Assembly (NCBI RefSeq): GCF_900113525.1 | Contig: NZ_FOPP01000001.1 | Coordinates: 496,001 to 560,000, forward strand | Direction of reading: 5' to 3' | Length of the DNA stretch: 64,000 bases | Origin: Pedobacter insulae | GTDB taxonomy: Bacteria; Bacteroidota; Bacteroidia; Sphingobacteriales; Sphingobacteriaceae | Part shown: positions 44,124-52,625 of the stretch, one piece after another | Numbering within the stretch: the first letter of the stretch is position 1 | How the letters are laid out: each line of letters begins with the position of its first letter | Notes under the pieces: model-generated | What the model was told of the DNA's origin: nothing | What the model saw: the letters and a program-made list of their open reading frames with translations, nothing else | Databases searched by the model: none | Program-made: the position numbers and the translations under genes

Positions 44124-44975
44124 TTAGATCATGCGATTAACCAGCGAAACACACTCTACCGCCTCCTTTACATCGTGAACACGCAAAATGGAGGCGCCTT
44201 TGGTTAGAGCAATGGTGTTTAAAATAGTGGTCCCATTTAGTGCTTCGTCGGTTTTATTATGAAGCACTTTGGTAATCATTGATTTTCTTGAAAAGCCAAC
44301 TAAAACAGGTAACCCAAAGCAATTTAACGCTTCCATTTTTTGGAGCAATTCATAATTATGTTCAACGGTTTTAGCAAACCCAAAGCCAGGATCGATTACC
44401 AGGTCTTTTACACCTAATTGGTGTAAGGTATTTATTTTGTGCTCAAAGTAAGCTATCACCTCGCTCAAAATGTCTTCATATACAGGGTTTTCCTGCATAG
44501 TTTGCGGGGTTCCTTTCATGTGCATCATGAAGTATGGGACTTTTAATTTTGCCACGGTTTCGAACATCATTTTATCTAAGTTGCCGGCCGAAATATCATT
44601 AATAATATGCGCTCCAGCATCGATTGCAATCTCAGCAACGCCAGCATTAAAGGTGTCGATAGATAGTAAGGCTTCCGGAAATTCTTTTGTAAGGGCGTCA
44701 ATTACAGGAATTAACTGAGCGATTTCTTCTTCTTCATTAATATGAACAGCCCCGGGCCGAGAAGAATAGGCACCTAAATCGATAAATTTTGCCCCAGCTT
44801 TTAAAAAACCATCAGTTCTTTGTAAGGCTTCTTCAACCGTAGCTATTCGGCTCTTGCCATAAAAGGAATCGCTTGTTAAATTTAAGATAGCCATTACAGC
44901 GGGACTACTTAAATCTATCAATTTACCCTTGCTATTTAGTGTAACTTTTCGGTTTAAAAATGTATCTTTAGCCAT
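44124..44975 (-). CDS. folP: Dihydropteroate synthase
   Basis: 283 aa. The enzyme joins p-aminobenzoate to dihydropterin pyrophosphate in folate biosynthesis. Signatures: AILNLTSDSFYGKSR (NxTxDSF variant), IDLGAYSSRPGAVHI, NDISAG, DPGFGFAKTVEHN and GFSRKSMI. A -7 box (TATTTTTG on the minus strand, 44986-44993) lies 10 bp upstream of the ATG, so the leader is very short. It is followed after 73 bp by cdaA; an imperfect hairpin (44079-44122) lies between them. Confidence 0.96.
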   Translation of the reverse strand: MAKDTFLNRKVTLNSKGKLIDLSSPAVMAILNLTSDSFYGKSRIATVEEALQRTDGFLKAGAKFIDLGAYSSRPGAVHINEEEEIAQLIPVIDALTKEFPEALLSIDTFNAGVAEIAIDAGAHIINDISAGNLDKMMFETVAKLKVPYFMMHMKGTPQTMQENPVYEDILSEVIAYFEHKINTLHQLGVKDLVIDPGFGFAKTVEHNYELLQKMEALNCFGLPVLVGFSRKSMITKVLHNKTDEALNGTTILNTIALTKGASILRVHDVKEAVECVSLVNRMI

Positions 44976-45035
44976 AATTTAAATACAAAAATAAGCATTA
45001 AAACAGCTTAAACAGACAATCAAAAATTAATTGTT

Positions 45036-45575
45036 TTGGCAGCAAACACATCTCAAGAATTTGACCAAATAATAGCCGCTTGTAAAACGCTATTTCTAAA
45101 AAAGACAAAAGATTACGGTACTGCATGGCGCATTTTAAGACCATCATCCATTACCGATCAGATCTTTATCAAAGCACAGCGTATCCGTACTTTAGAAGAA
45201 AAAAAAGTATCTAAAGTTGGGGAAGATATTACTTCAGAATATATCGGTATCGTAAATTACTGCGTAATAGCTATGCTGCAATTAGAATTAACAGATAGCG
45301 ATCCGAATGAAATGGAGGTTGAAGCTGTTGAAAGCCTTTTCGATAGGAGTGTGACTGAAACAAAGGATTTAATGTTTGCTAAAAATCATGATTATGGTGA
45401 GGCCTGGCGGGATATGCGAATTAGCTCTTTAACGGATTTAATTCTAATGAAAATTTTGAGAGTGAAGCAAATTGAAGATAACTTAGGGCAGACTTTGGCA
45501 TCTGAAGGAGTAAAAGCAAATTATCAGGATATGCTGAACTATGCTGTTTTCGCACTGATTAAATTAAGTGTTTAA
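45036..45575 (+). CDS. DUF1599 domain protein
   Basis: 179 aa from TTG 45036; no ATG is available upstream in frame, and the next would remove the domain start. DUF1599 appears as two similar halves: FDQIIAACKTLFLKKTKDYGTAWRILRPSSITDQIFIKAQRI (about 10-60) and the second KDLMFAKNHDYGEAWRDMRISSLTDLILMKILRVKQIED (about 110-150). The repeat of DYG.AW.x-R.SS.TD suggests internal duplication. It may be nucleotide-pyrophosphohydrolase-like in fold, but the role is unknown. It is divergent from folP and precedes the BT_3928-type gene by 15 bp. Confidence 0.85.
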   Translation: MAANTSQEFDQIIAACKTLFLKKTKDYGTAWRILRPSSITDQIFIKAQRIRTLEEKKVSKVGEDITSEYIGIVNYCVIAMLQLELTDSDPNEMEVEAVESLFDRSVTETKDLMFAKNHDYGEAWRDMRISSLTDLILMKILRVKQIEDNLGQTLASEGVKANYQDMLNYAVFALIKLSV

Positions 45576-45590
45576 TTTAAACAAAAAAAT

Positions 45591-46742
45591 ATGCAGAAGA
45601 TATTAGTACCCTTTTCTCGTTGGTTTGTTGGCTTGTTATTCATCTTTTCAGGGTTGATAAAAGCAAATGATCCGTTAGGTTTTGGTTATAAGCTTCAGGA
45701 ATACTTTGAAGTTTTTCACATTAATTTTTTAAACGGTTGGGCGACAGGGATTGCCATTCTTTTGTGTGTATTAGAAATTGTTTTAGGTGCTTTATTGCTA
45801 TTCGGATTTTGGCGTCATCAAGTAATAAAAGGTCTTTTAGCACTGATTATTTTCTTCACCTTTTTAACCTTTGTGTCTGCAGCATTTAAAGTAGTAACCT
45901 CATGCGGCTGCTTTGGCGATGCAATTCCGCTTACTCCTTGGCAATCATTTGGTAAAGACTTAATATTGTTGGTGCTGATTGTTTATCTTTTTGTTTACAG
46001 AGAACGAATAAGGCCGCTTACAAATCATAAAAATTGGCAATTGGGCCTATCGGCATTTGTGCTGATTGCATCCTTGTCTTTTGGCATATTTACTTACAAT
46101 TATTTACCTGTTATAGATTTTTTACCCTATAAAGTCGGTTCGAGCATCCCCGAGTCTATGAAAATTCCGGAAGGGGCGCCGCTTGATGAGTTTTTAATCA
46201 TGTACCAGCTTAAGCATAAGAAGAGTGGCGAGACCAAGGCTATGAGCGACAAGGATTACATGAAGTTGGAAATTTGGAAGGATGAAAACTGGGAGATCGT
46301 TGGTGAACCTGAGAAAAAACTGATTAAAAAAGGTTATGAGGTTAAAATTAAAGATTTAATTATTACAGATGGTTCAGGTACCGATTATACCAAAGAACTT
46401 ATTGAAAATCCTTTTTATAATTTGGTTGTAGTTGCTTATAACTTAAATGATGTAAATGAAGAGGCTGTTGCCAAAACGAATGCACTTGCTTTAAATGCGG
46501 TCGAACAGTTTAATATTAGATCGGTGCTATTAACTTCCAATTCTGCCCAGGATGCTGCCGTGTTCAGCAAAAAGATGAAACTTTTTATGGAAGTGTTTTA
46601 CGCAGATGCGGTGCCTTTGAAAAGTATGGTAAGAGCGAACCCTGGAATTTTATTATTAAAGAACGGGGTCATCATCAATAAATGGCATTATCATAACCTG
46701 CCTTCTTTTAACGAGCTTTCCGCTACCTATTTTAGTAAATAA
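45591..46742 (+). CDS. BT_3928-type protein (DoxX/MauE membrane part, thioredoxin-like end)
   Basis: 383 aa. The N-terminal half has four transmembrane helices in DoxX/MauE style (WFVGLLFIFSGLIKANDPLGFGYKLQEYFE; VTSCGCFGDAIPLTPWQSFGKD, a CGCFGD motif as in vitamin-K-epoxide-reductase-associated MauE proteins). The C-terminal half is thioredoxin-like (VLLTSNSAQDAA, then RANPGILLLKNGVI with cis-Pro). It probably handles redox of a periplasmic partner. It ends in a 1-bp overlap (TAATG) with the ABC permease gene, so the two are coupled. Confidence 0.87.
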   Translation: MQKILVPFSRWFVGLLFIFSGLIKANDPLGFGYKLQEYFEVFHINFLNGWATGIAILLCVLEIVLGALLLFGFWRHQVIKGLLALIIFFTFLTFVSAAFKVVTSCGCFGDAIPLTPWQSFGKDLILLVLIVYLFVYRERIRPLTNHKNWQLGLSAFVLIASLSFGIFTYNYLPVIDFLPYKVGSSIPESMKIPEGAPLDEFLIMYQLKHKKSGETKAMSDKDYMKLEIWKDENWEIVGEPEKKLIKKGYEVKIKDLIITDGSGTDYTKELIENPFYNLVVVAYNLNDVNEEAVAKTNALALNAVEQFNIRSVLLTSNSAQDAAVFSKKMKLFMEVFYADAVPLKSMVRANPGILLLKNGVIINKWHYHNLPSFNELSATYFSK

Positions 46743-47797
46743 TGGGAGCTTACGCAATTAGAAAATTTTTATACGGACTTGCGGTAATGGCAGGCGTAAT
46801 TCTGGTTGTGTTTGTATTATTTAATATTTTACCTGGCGATCCGGCGCGGATGACAATGGGTCAGCGTTCTGATGTACAATCGTTGGAAGCGGTTAGAAAG
46901 GAGTTTGGATTAGATCGTTCAAAACCGGTTCAATTTCTACTTTATATTAATGATTTACTTCCTTTAAGCGTTCATCCTGCCACAGAAGAAAACCAAGAGA
47001 AATATCATTACCATACGATTTTTAAAACCGGAGATGACGTGGTGGTTATTAAGACACCTTATTTGCGTCGTTCGTACCAAACCAAGCGGGATGTAACCAA
47101 GATCTTGGCAGAGACGGTGCCCAATACCTTTGTGCTCGCTTTAACGGCAATGTTATTTGCGACTGTAATCGGGGTTTTCTTAGGAGTTTTATCTGCTGTG
47201 CATAAAGATACTTGGATAGACAATATGGCTAACTCATTTGCTATATTAGGTATTTCGGCTCCCTCATTTTTTGCAGGGATTATTATTGCATGGCTGTTTG
47301 GTTTTGTGCTGGCCGATTATACGGGTTTAAATATGAGCGGCAGTTTATATAGCTACGATCCTTTTAATGGTGAAATTATTACCTGGAGAAATCTTTGGTT
47401 GCCAATGATTACCCTTGGATTAAGGCCATTGGCAATTATTGTTCAATTAACCCGTAGTGCTATGTTGGATGTATTAGCTCAAGATTATATCCGCACTGCT
47501 AAAGCGAAGGGATTAGGGCGAAATGCGATAATCTATAAGCATGCGCTTAAAAATGCGTTGAATCCTGTTATAACAGCAATATCTGGTTGGTTTGCCTCTT
47601 TGTTGGCCGGTTCTTTTTTTGTGGAGTATATCTTTGGCTACAACGGCTTGGGGAGAACTACCGTTAATGCTTTAGAGATGTCGGATTTCCCGGTGGTGAT
47701 GGGCGCTATTCTTTTCATCGCTTTCGTATTTGTAGTGATGAATATTTTGGTTGATATTTTATATGCCTGGGTTGATCCTAGAGTTAAATTAGCATAA
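46742..47797 (+). CDS. ABC transporter permease, DppB/OppB type
   Basis: 351 aa. The first helix (FLYGLAVMAGVILVVFVLFNILPGDPARMTMG) and the core helices (TFVLALTAMLFATVIGVFLGVLSAV; EAA-type loop KAKGLGRNAIIYKHALKNALNPVITAISG) match the dipeptide/nickel permease family. An insert of about 60 residues lies between helix 1 and the core. No DppC, ATPase or binding protein is adjacent, so it would need partners from elsewhere. It overlaps BT_3928 by 1 bp and abuts aroK. Confidence 0.92.
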   Translation: MGAYAIRKFLYGLAVMAGVILVVFVLFNILPGDPARMTMGQRSDVQSLEAVRKEFGLDRSKPVQFLLYINDLLPLSVHPATEENQEKYHYHTIFKTGDDVVVIKTPYLRRSYQTKRDVTKILAETVPNTFVLALTAMLFATVIGVFLGVLSAVHKDTWIDNMANSFAILGISAPSFFAGIIIAWLFGFVLADYTGLNMSGSLYSYDPFNGEIITWRNLWLPMITLGLRPLAIIVQLTRSAMLDVLAQDYIRTAKAKGLGRNAIIYKHALKNALNPVITAISGWFASLLAGSFFVEYIFGYNGLGRTTVNALEMSDFPVVMGAILFIAFVFVVMNILVDILYAWVDPRVKLA

Positions 47798-47803
47798 GTG
47801 AGT

Positions 47804-48298
47804 ATGAAGGTCTTTTTAGTAGGTTTTATGGGCTGTGGTAAAAGTACTAAAGCAAAGCAGCTAGCTAGTCGTTTAGGCTGTGAGGTGGTGGACCTGGATG
47901 CGGTAATAGTAGCCAAGCAAGGTAAATCAATTGCTGAGTATTTTGCTGAACATGGAGAATCTGCTTTTAGAAAATTGGAGCAAGAAACCTTGCAGAGCTA
48001 TGCTTATCCCGAAAATTGTATCGTTGCAACAGGAGGCGGTTTACCTTGTTTTTTTGATAATATGGAATGGATGAACGCGAATGGAAAAACGGTATATTTA
48101 AAGATGACGCCACCTCAATTGGTTTCGAGATTACATAATAGAGAAAAAAGACCTTTGCTTAAAGGAATGGATGACGAACAATTATTAGCTTTTATAGAAA
48201 CAAAATTAACTGAACGGAATGCTTTTTATAATCAGGCTCACCTAGTTGTTAACGCATTTGATTTGGATATTGAGGAGGTTGTTAGTTCATTGGTATAA
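47804..48298 (+). CDS. aroK: Shikimate kinase
   Basis: 164 aa from ATG 47804; GTG at 47798 in the same frame is possible. Motifs: Walker A MGCGKSTKAKQLA, DLDAVI (substrate Asp), the RKLE region (FRKLEQETL), GGGLP (substrate Gly-rich) and RPLLKG. It phosphorylates shikimate with ATP in the chorismate pathway. It starts 6 bp after the permease stop, an odd partner, suggesting only convenience of a shared transcript. It is followed by a REP-like element. Confidence 0.95.
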   Translation: MKVFLVGFMGCGKSTKAKQLASRLGCEVVDLDAVIVAKQGKSIAEYFAEHGESAFRKLEQETLQSYAYPENCIVATGGGLPCFFDNMEWMNANGKTVYLKMTPPQLVSRLHNREKRPLLKGMDDEQLLAFIETKLTERNAFYNQAHLVVNAFDLDIEEVVSSLV

Positions 48299-48302
48299 TT
48301 TG

Positions 48303-48372
48303 CGTCATTGCGAGGTACGAAGCAATCTTACACGATACTTGAAAAGAGATTGCTTCGTACCTCGCAATGACG
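48303..48372. repeat. REP-like inverted repeat, copy 2
   Basis: Arms 48303-48328 and 48347-48372 are identical in sequence to the 26-bp arms at 26120-26178, with an 18-nt loop instead of 7. Two degenerate half-units (TCTCAATGACG, CCTCACAATGATG) follow to about 48410. It lies between the convergent aroK and thioesterase genes. Confidence 0.92.
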
Positions 48373-48435
48373 ATTGTATCTCTCAATGACGATTGTACCT
48401 CACAATGATGCATATCGAAAGAAACAAAATAGCAA

Positions 48436-48831
48436 TTACTTTAAATCTTCAAATTGCTCCTCAATATATTTAATTTTGGTTTTACCGTGCGGCGTTGGCT
48501 CACCATAATCGTTAATGTTTACGAAAACGATCTTATCAATCGTTAAAATACTTTTCCTTGTTATTTTGTTCCTTACTTCGCAACACATGGTGATGGACGT
48601 GGTGCCAAATGCAGTAGCCGTCATGCCCAGCTCAATGATATCACCTAACTTGCCCGAGCTTACAAAGTTAATTTCCGACATATATTTGGTTACCACTTTT
48701 GGGTTTTCGAGCTGTACAATAGCATAAATTGCTGCTTCTTCATCAATCCATTTTAAAAGGCTACCGCCAAATAATCCGCCATTGGGATTTAGATCTTCGG
48801 GTTTGATCCATTTACGTGTGTGAAAATTCAT
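48436..48831 (-). CDS. Acyl-CoA thioesterase (hotdog fold)
   Basis: 131 aa, a single hotdog domain. NPNGGLFGGSLLKWIDEEAAIYA is the start of the fold with the Asn/Asp catalytic region, and MTATAFGTTSITMCCEV the strand region; the family is YciA/BACH-like and hydrolyses acyl-CoA of broad chain length in the cytoplasm. The last gene of the M28-thioesterase minus-strand pair; it starts 10 bp after the peptidase ends in the opposite sense of the map, i.e. transcription runs thioesterase first only if from its own promoter upstream. Confidence 0.88.
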   Translation of the reverse strand: MNFHTRKWIKPEDLNPNGGLFGGSLLKWIDEEAAIYAIVQLENPKVVTKYMSEINFVSSGKLGDIIELGMTATAFGTTSITMCCEVRNKITRKSILTIDKIVFVNINDYGEPTPHGKTKIKYIEEQFEDLK

Positions 48832-48841
48832 ATGGATTAAA

Positions 48842-50545
48842 TTATTTTAACGCTCCTAAGTAGGCTTGCACTTGTTTTTCAACGGCTAATGTTGCCACTT
48901 TAATAGATGAACCTACTCTTGTTGTTTTCGCCTGCACGGGCATGGTACCAATTGTTGCCAATGCATCTGTATACCATTTACCCCAAACTTCGAGAATATG
49001 TTTCTCATCAGCGGAAGCTTTGCCGTCGGCGATTGCCTTTTTACTTAGTTCAAATTCAGTTTTTAAACGAATTAGGGCAGCAGTTTTAACCTGTTCTACG
49101 GTGCTAATCGCTGTGTTTTCATCGGCAGTTATTAAAGTATAAGCAGCAGTTAATGCACTTACGCCAACGTTTTTCATGGTAGTTGCCGAAACTTTATCGA
49201 TTCGGTCATTATCGGTATGGTAAAATACATCAGTAAAATGCCACATTAACAAACCGGGGATTTTGTGCTGTAAAAACGGTGTGTGGTCACTTCCACCCTC
49301 GAAAGGGTTATAATTAACGGTCCAGTTGGCAAATTTTCCTTGGGTCTTGCAGATGTCAAAAATAAAATCGTTAAAGTAATGAGGGAAAAGGTCTTTCTCT
49401 TTTACATCTCCAGCTCCCCATTCGCTATGTTTGTCGGTACCTCTTGTCCAAATCGCAGAAGGATCGGGCATTTTTTCCAACAAGAACGAACCGCCTGTTT
49501 TTTCAGTGTCTTCACCTACCATGTCTAAGCTCATGCCCCATAATATGCTTTTGGCGCGCGAGGTGTCCTCTTTGATATATCTTCCTGTCGACACAATTTC
49601 GTCGCCCCAAAGAAAGGTTAAGGTGCGTTGTGGTTTAAGTTTACCTGCTTTGATTAAACTTGCAGTTAATCTAGCCATTTCGGCTAAAGTGCCAACCCCT
49701 GTTGCATTATCATTTGCTCCCGGCTCTTGTACATGCGCACTATAAACAAAACGTTCGGTCGGATTTATCGATCCTCTCGCATTGGCCACTATAGTAAGTT
49801 CTTCTGCTTCGTATATTTTGGTAGCAATATCAACCTTTAACTGAACTTTTCCCTGTAAACAAGCGGCTTTTAACCGCTCTTTAACCCCATAAGACAGGAG
49901 TAATGACCAGATGCCCGCACTGGCTTGCATACTGCCAAACTGAATAGATGTTTGATGAACTTCTGGCTGCGTGTATTTTGGCATCGAATAACCCATCGCA
50001 CCAATAGCACCTGCTTTAACTGCTGCTCCGATCAATCGACCAGTAGCAGCATCGCCAAAAACAATTTTCCCTTTAAGATCCTTACCTTCAAAATCAGCCG
50101 GCATACCTTTTCCTACAAACACAACTTCTGCAGTAACTCCGCCTGCAGGGGTAGAAGGGCAGTTTATCGGAATCATATTGCGATTGGTCTTAAACGCGAT
50201 TAAAGGTTGGTTTTCTCCAACAATTTGTACACTGGCATCTATCGGCTCCCAGGTATTGCGTTTCATTGCCCTTTTTTCAATTCGATAGGTTAGTGGAGCT
50301 TCAAATTCGCTTTCTTTTTGTTCAACGTACCCAGCTTTTTTTAAAATATCTTCCACATAATGAATGCTCGCATTGAAACCTGTATTACCGGGTACACGAA
50401 AATATTTTTCTACAAATGCCGTAGTTGTAAAGGCGTTTTTTTCGTTGAAGCCTTCGCGCGTAAGTTTAAAATATTCTGCACTTTGGTTTTGTGCAAAAGC
50501 ATTGGTAACTAGTAGTAATAAGGCTATAAAAGGGGCTTTCTTCAT
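48842..50545 (-). CDS. Secreted M28 family metallopeptidase
   Basis: 567 aa with a signal peptide (FIALLLLVTNAFAQ). A PA-like segment lies at about 135-220, and the zinc peptidase core follows: AHVQEPGANDNATGVGTLAEMARL (His and Asp ligands), LWGDEIVSTG (catalytic Glu region), and GGSDHTPFLQHKIPGLLMWHF (terminal His). It cleaves amino-terminal residues or carboxyl-linked substrates in the periplasm. Its 3' end is 10 bp from the thioesterase gene. No promoter box is clear. Confidence 0.9.
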   Translation of the reverse strand: MKKAPFIALLLLVTNAFAQNQSAEYFKLTREGFNEKNAFTTTAFVEKYFRVPGNTGFNASIHYVEDILKKAGYVEQKESEFEAPLTYRIEKRAMKRNTWEPIDASVQIVGENQPLIAFKTNRNMIPINCPSTPAGGVTAEVVFVGKGMPADFEGKDLKGKIVFGDAATGRLIGAAVKAGAIGAMGYSMPKYTQPEVHQTSIQFGSMQASAGIWSLLLSYGVKERLKAACLQGKVQLKVDIATKIYEAEELTIVANARGSINPTERFVYSAHVQEPGANDNATGVGTLAEMARLTASLIKAGKLKPQRTLTFLWGDEIVSTGRYIKEDTSRAKSILWGMSLDMVGEDTEKTGGSFLLEKMPDPSAIWTRGTDKHSEWGAGDVKEKDLFPHYFNDFIFDICKTQGKFANWTVNYNPFEGGSDHTPFLQHKIPGLLMWHFTDVFYHTDNDRIDKVSATTMKNVGVSALTAAYTLITADENTAISTVEQVKTAALIRLKTEFELSKKAIADGKASADEKHILEVWGKWYTDALATIGTMPVQAKTTRVGSSIKVATLAVEKQVQAYLGALK

Positions 50546-50603
50546 GTTGTATATCTAAAAGGGAAAGATAAGGTTTTATCTTTGCTTTTGTAAGCCCCAG
50601 GTC

Positions 50604-51050
50604 TTACCTTTTCTTCTTTCTAAACTGTTGATCAACCGATAAGGGACCAGCACCAACTACCCAGAATAATACTAAAAGACAAAGTACAATGATGGATAGC
50701 CACAATTCTGAATTTAATGCGGAAAAGCCGTTAGCAACATTCACAAAGAAGACTGCGCAAAGTAGAATTGGAATTTGAATAACCACTGCAAAGCGCGTAA
50801 CCAAGCCAATGGTAATTAAAATACCCCCTACCAGATGTGCAAAAGCTACAATGTGAAAGGCCACGCTGGCCATAACCGATGAAAATGCGAAAATACTATT
50901 CCGAAATAATACATCTTGCAAATGTCCGGTATCGCTCACTAGCGCAATACCCTTACTAAAAATTACTAAGCCTAATACGATGCGAACAACATCTAACCAT
51001 TTTGTGTGATGGGCATCGCCCCAGTGCTCAACTTTTTGGACTACGTTCAT
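50604..51050 (-). CDS. DoxX family membrane protein
   Basis: 148 aa with four transmembrane helices typical of DoxX (LDVVRIVLGLVIFSKGIALVSDTGHL; IVAFAHLVGGILITIGLVTRFAVV; the H-L-x-G-G motif is present). Function in redox or sulfur metabolism is only suggested by family members. It stands alone on the minus strand between the M28 peptidase and the GT39 gene, with 58 and 70 bp gaps. Confidence 0.88.
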   Translation of the reverse strand: MNVVQKVEHWGDAHHTKWLDVVRIVLGLVIFSKGIALVSDTGHLQDVLFRNSIFAFSSVMASVAFHIVAFAHLVGGILITIGLVTRFAVVIQIPILLCAVFFVNVANGFSALNSELWLSIIVLCLLVLFWVVGAGPLSVDQQFRKKKR

Positions 51051-51120
51051 AATAAACCTCCTTTTTATAAGCTAAATGAAGTTACGAATAAAAAATGAAA
51101 TAACCGACTTCGTAAATCTG

Positions 51121-52620
51121 TTATTGTAGGTTTCCTGCTGCTTTTTCTTTCCTAAGCAATTGGGCGAGATCCAGTTTAGGTTCGGTTAATAGAATAATTT
51201 GAGTACCTCTTTCCCGGGCAAATTTGTTATCGATTTCTCCGATTCTTATAACATTTTTAAATAAAGCGTAGTCGCGGGTAAAATCAGTATTCCCAACATC
51301 CTTAATTCTAATTACTGTTTCAATTTTATGATCCAGCTTAACCCAATTGATATAATCATTCGTAAAGGAATCAGCTATTAACCCTTTAAATTTTGTGTAA
51401 TAATTAATCGCCCCTGCTTGGCCATAATTATCGCATAGTATTAGTACTGTTTTTTTATCTGAAATGGTATTGTACAGAGAATCTACCTTTGCAGCTAATT
51501 CCTTCCAGCCTAGCATATCGGCAAAATCTTGGCTAATAGGATGTTTTTTTCCATCTTCCCAAGTATGTTGTCGACCCGATTTAAAGTATTCTTCAGGAGT
51601 TTTTAAGGGCAATGCCCGATCTAGCAGCGGAATAAAGAGTAATAAGATAATGGCAATTGGAATTAGACGAAGGTAAAGTTTCCAGCCATGTTGTAAAAGG
51701 TGACTGAGATAGACCGCTCCAAATGAGAAAAAGATAGGGTATAAGCCAAGCGCATAATATCCCTTGGCTTTTAAATAGATAAATATTGCTAAAGTGAAAG
51801 AAAGTGCCCAAAAAAGAAACCGATAAGGCTTAAAAGGTTTGTAAGCGAAAAGCGATATGAAACCCGCAATGATAATCAATAAGGAACTAAGGAAAAACAT
51901 GACCTGATCTACTACAAAATCCATCCGGTTTACATGCACTAGCTGCGTTTCGGAAAGCTCTTTCATGTGCTGAAAAACGGGGAAATCGTTTTGAAACTGC
52001 CAGATCAAGTTGGGGCTTATCAGTATTATTCCGATAAGCAGCGCCAGATAAAATTTAGGATTAGTAAAAACCTTTCGATATGTTGTTAATAGAACGGCAG
52101 GAAGAAGACCCAATAGGCAAAATACAATGTTATACTTGTTCAAAAAGCCTATTGCAAAACAAATTGCGGTAAAGTACAGCCATTTATACTTTTCGGTTTG
52201 AATAAACTTGATAAAGGTAAAATATACCAACGTCCAGCTTAAAATATCCAAAGAGTTTGGTTGGTATAACATATTTATGCGCAATAAGCTTGAAAATGTT
52301 AGGGCTATTGCGGTAAGAATGCAGGCATATAAGCTTCCTTTTAAGGTTTCAACTGTTTTCCAAACAACCAGTATGGTAAGGGCGCCAAATAGGGCTGGAA
52401 AAAATTTAACCCAAAAGTAAGAATTGCCCAGTTTTAAAATGAGCCAAGAAATCCATGAGGTTACAGGGGGGATAGAATGATAACCCCAGGCTAAATGTTT
52501 TGCCTGATCTAAATGCAAATATTCATCTCGTTGTAAATCATAAATGGGATGAATGACCAAGTATTGTAAAATGAATTTAGTAATTATAAAAGCGAAAAGA
52601 ATGAGCGTTGCCTTTTTCAT
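51121..52620 (-). CDS. Glycosyltransferase family 39 protein
   Basis: 499 aa, about eleven transmembrane helices. The conserved loop after helix 1 carries LQRDEYLHLDQAKHLAWGYHSIPPVTSWI, with the Asp-Glu pair of ArnT/PMT-type enzymes. These transfer sugars from polyprenyl-phosphate donors to lipid or protein in the periplasm. The C-terminal soluble part (YNTISDKKTVLILCDNYGQAGAINYYT) is typical. It starts 5 bp after the stop of the DUF6807 gene on the same strand, so a GH20-DUF6807-GT39 unit is likely. Confidence 0.9.
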   Translation of the reverse strand: MKKATLILFAFIITKFILQYLVIHPIYDLQRDEYLHLDQAKHLAWGYHSIPPVTSWISWLILKLGNSYFWVKFFPALFGALTILVVWKTVETLKGSLYACILTAIALTFSSLLRINMLYQPNSLDILSWTLVYFTFIKFIQTEKYKWLYFTAICFAIGFLNKYNIVFCLLGLLPAVLLTTYRKVFTNPKFYLALLIGIILISPNLIWQFQNDFPVFQHMKELSETQLVHVNRMDFVVDQVMFFLSSLLIIIAGFISLFAYKPFKPYRFLFWALSFTLAIFIYLKAKGYYALGLYPIFFSFGAVYLSHLLQHGWKLYLRLIPIAIILLLFIPLLDRALPLKTPEEYFKSGRQHTWEDGKKHPISQDFADMLGWKELAAKVDSLYNTISDKKTVLILCDNYGQAGAINYYTKFKGLIADSFTNDYINWVKLDHKIETVIRIKDVGNTDFTRDYALFKNVIRIGEIDNKFARERGTQIILLTEPKLDLAQLLRKEKAAGNLQ

Positions 52621-52625
52621 ATTTA

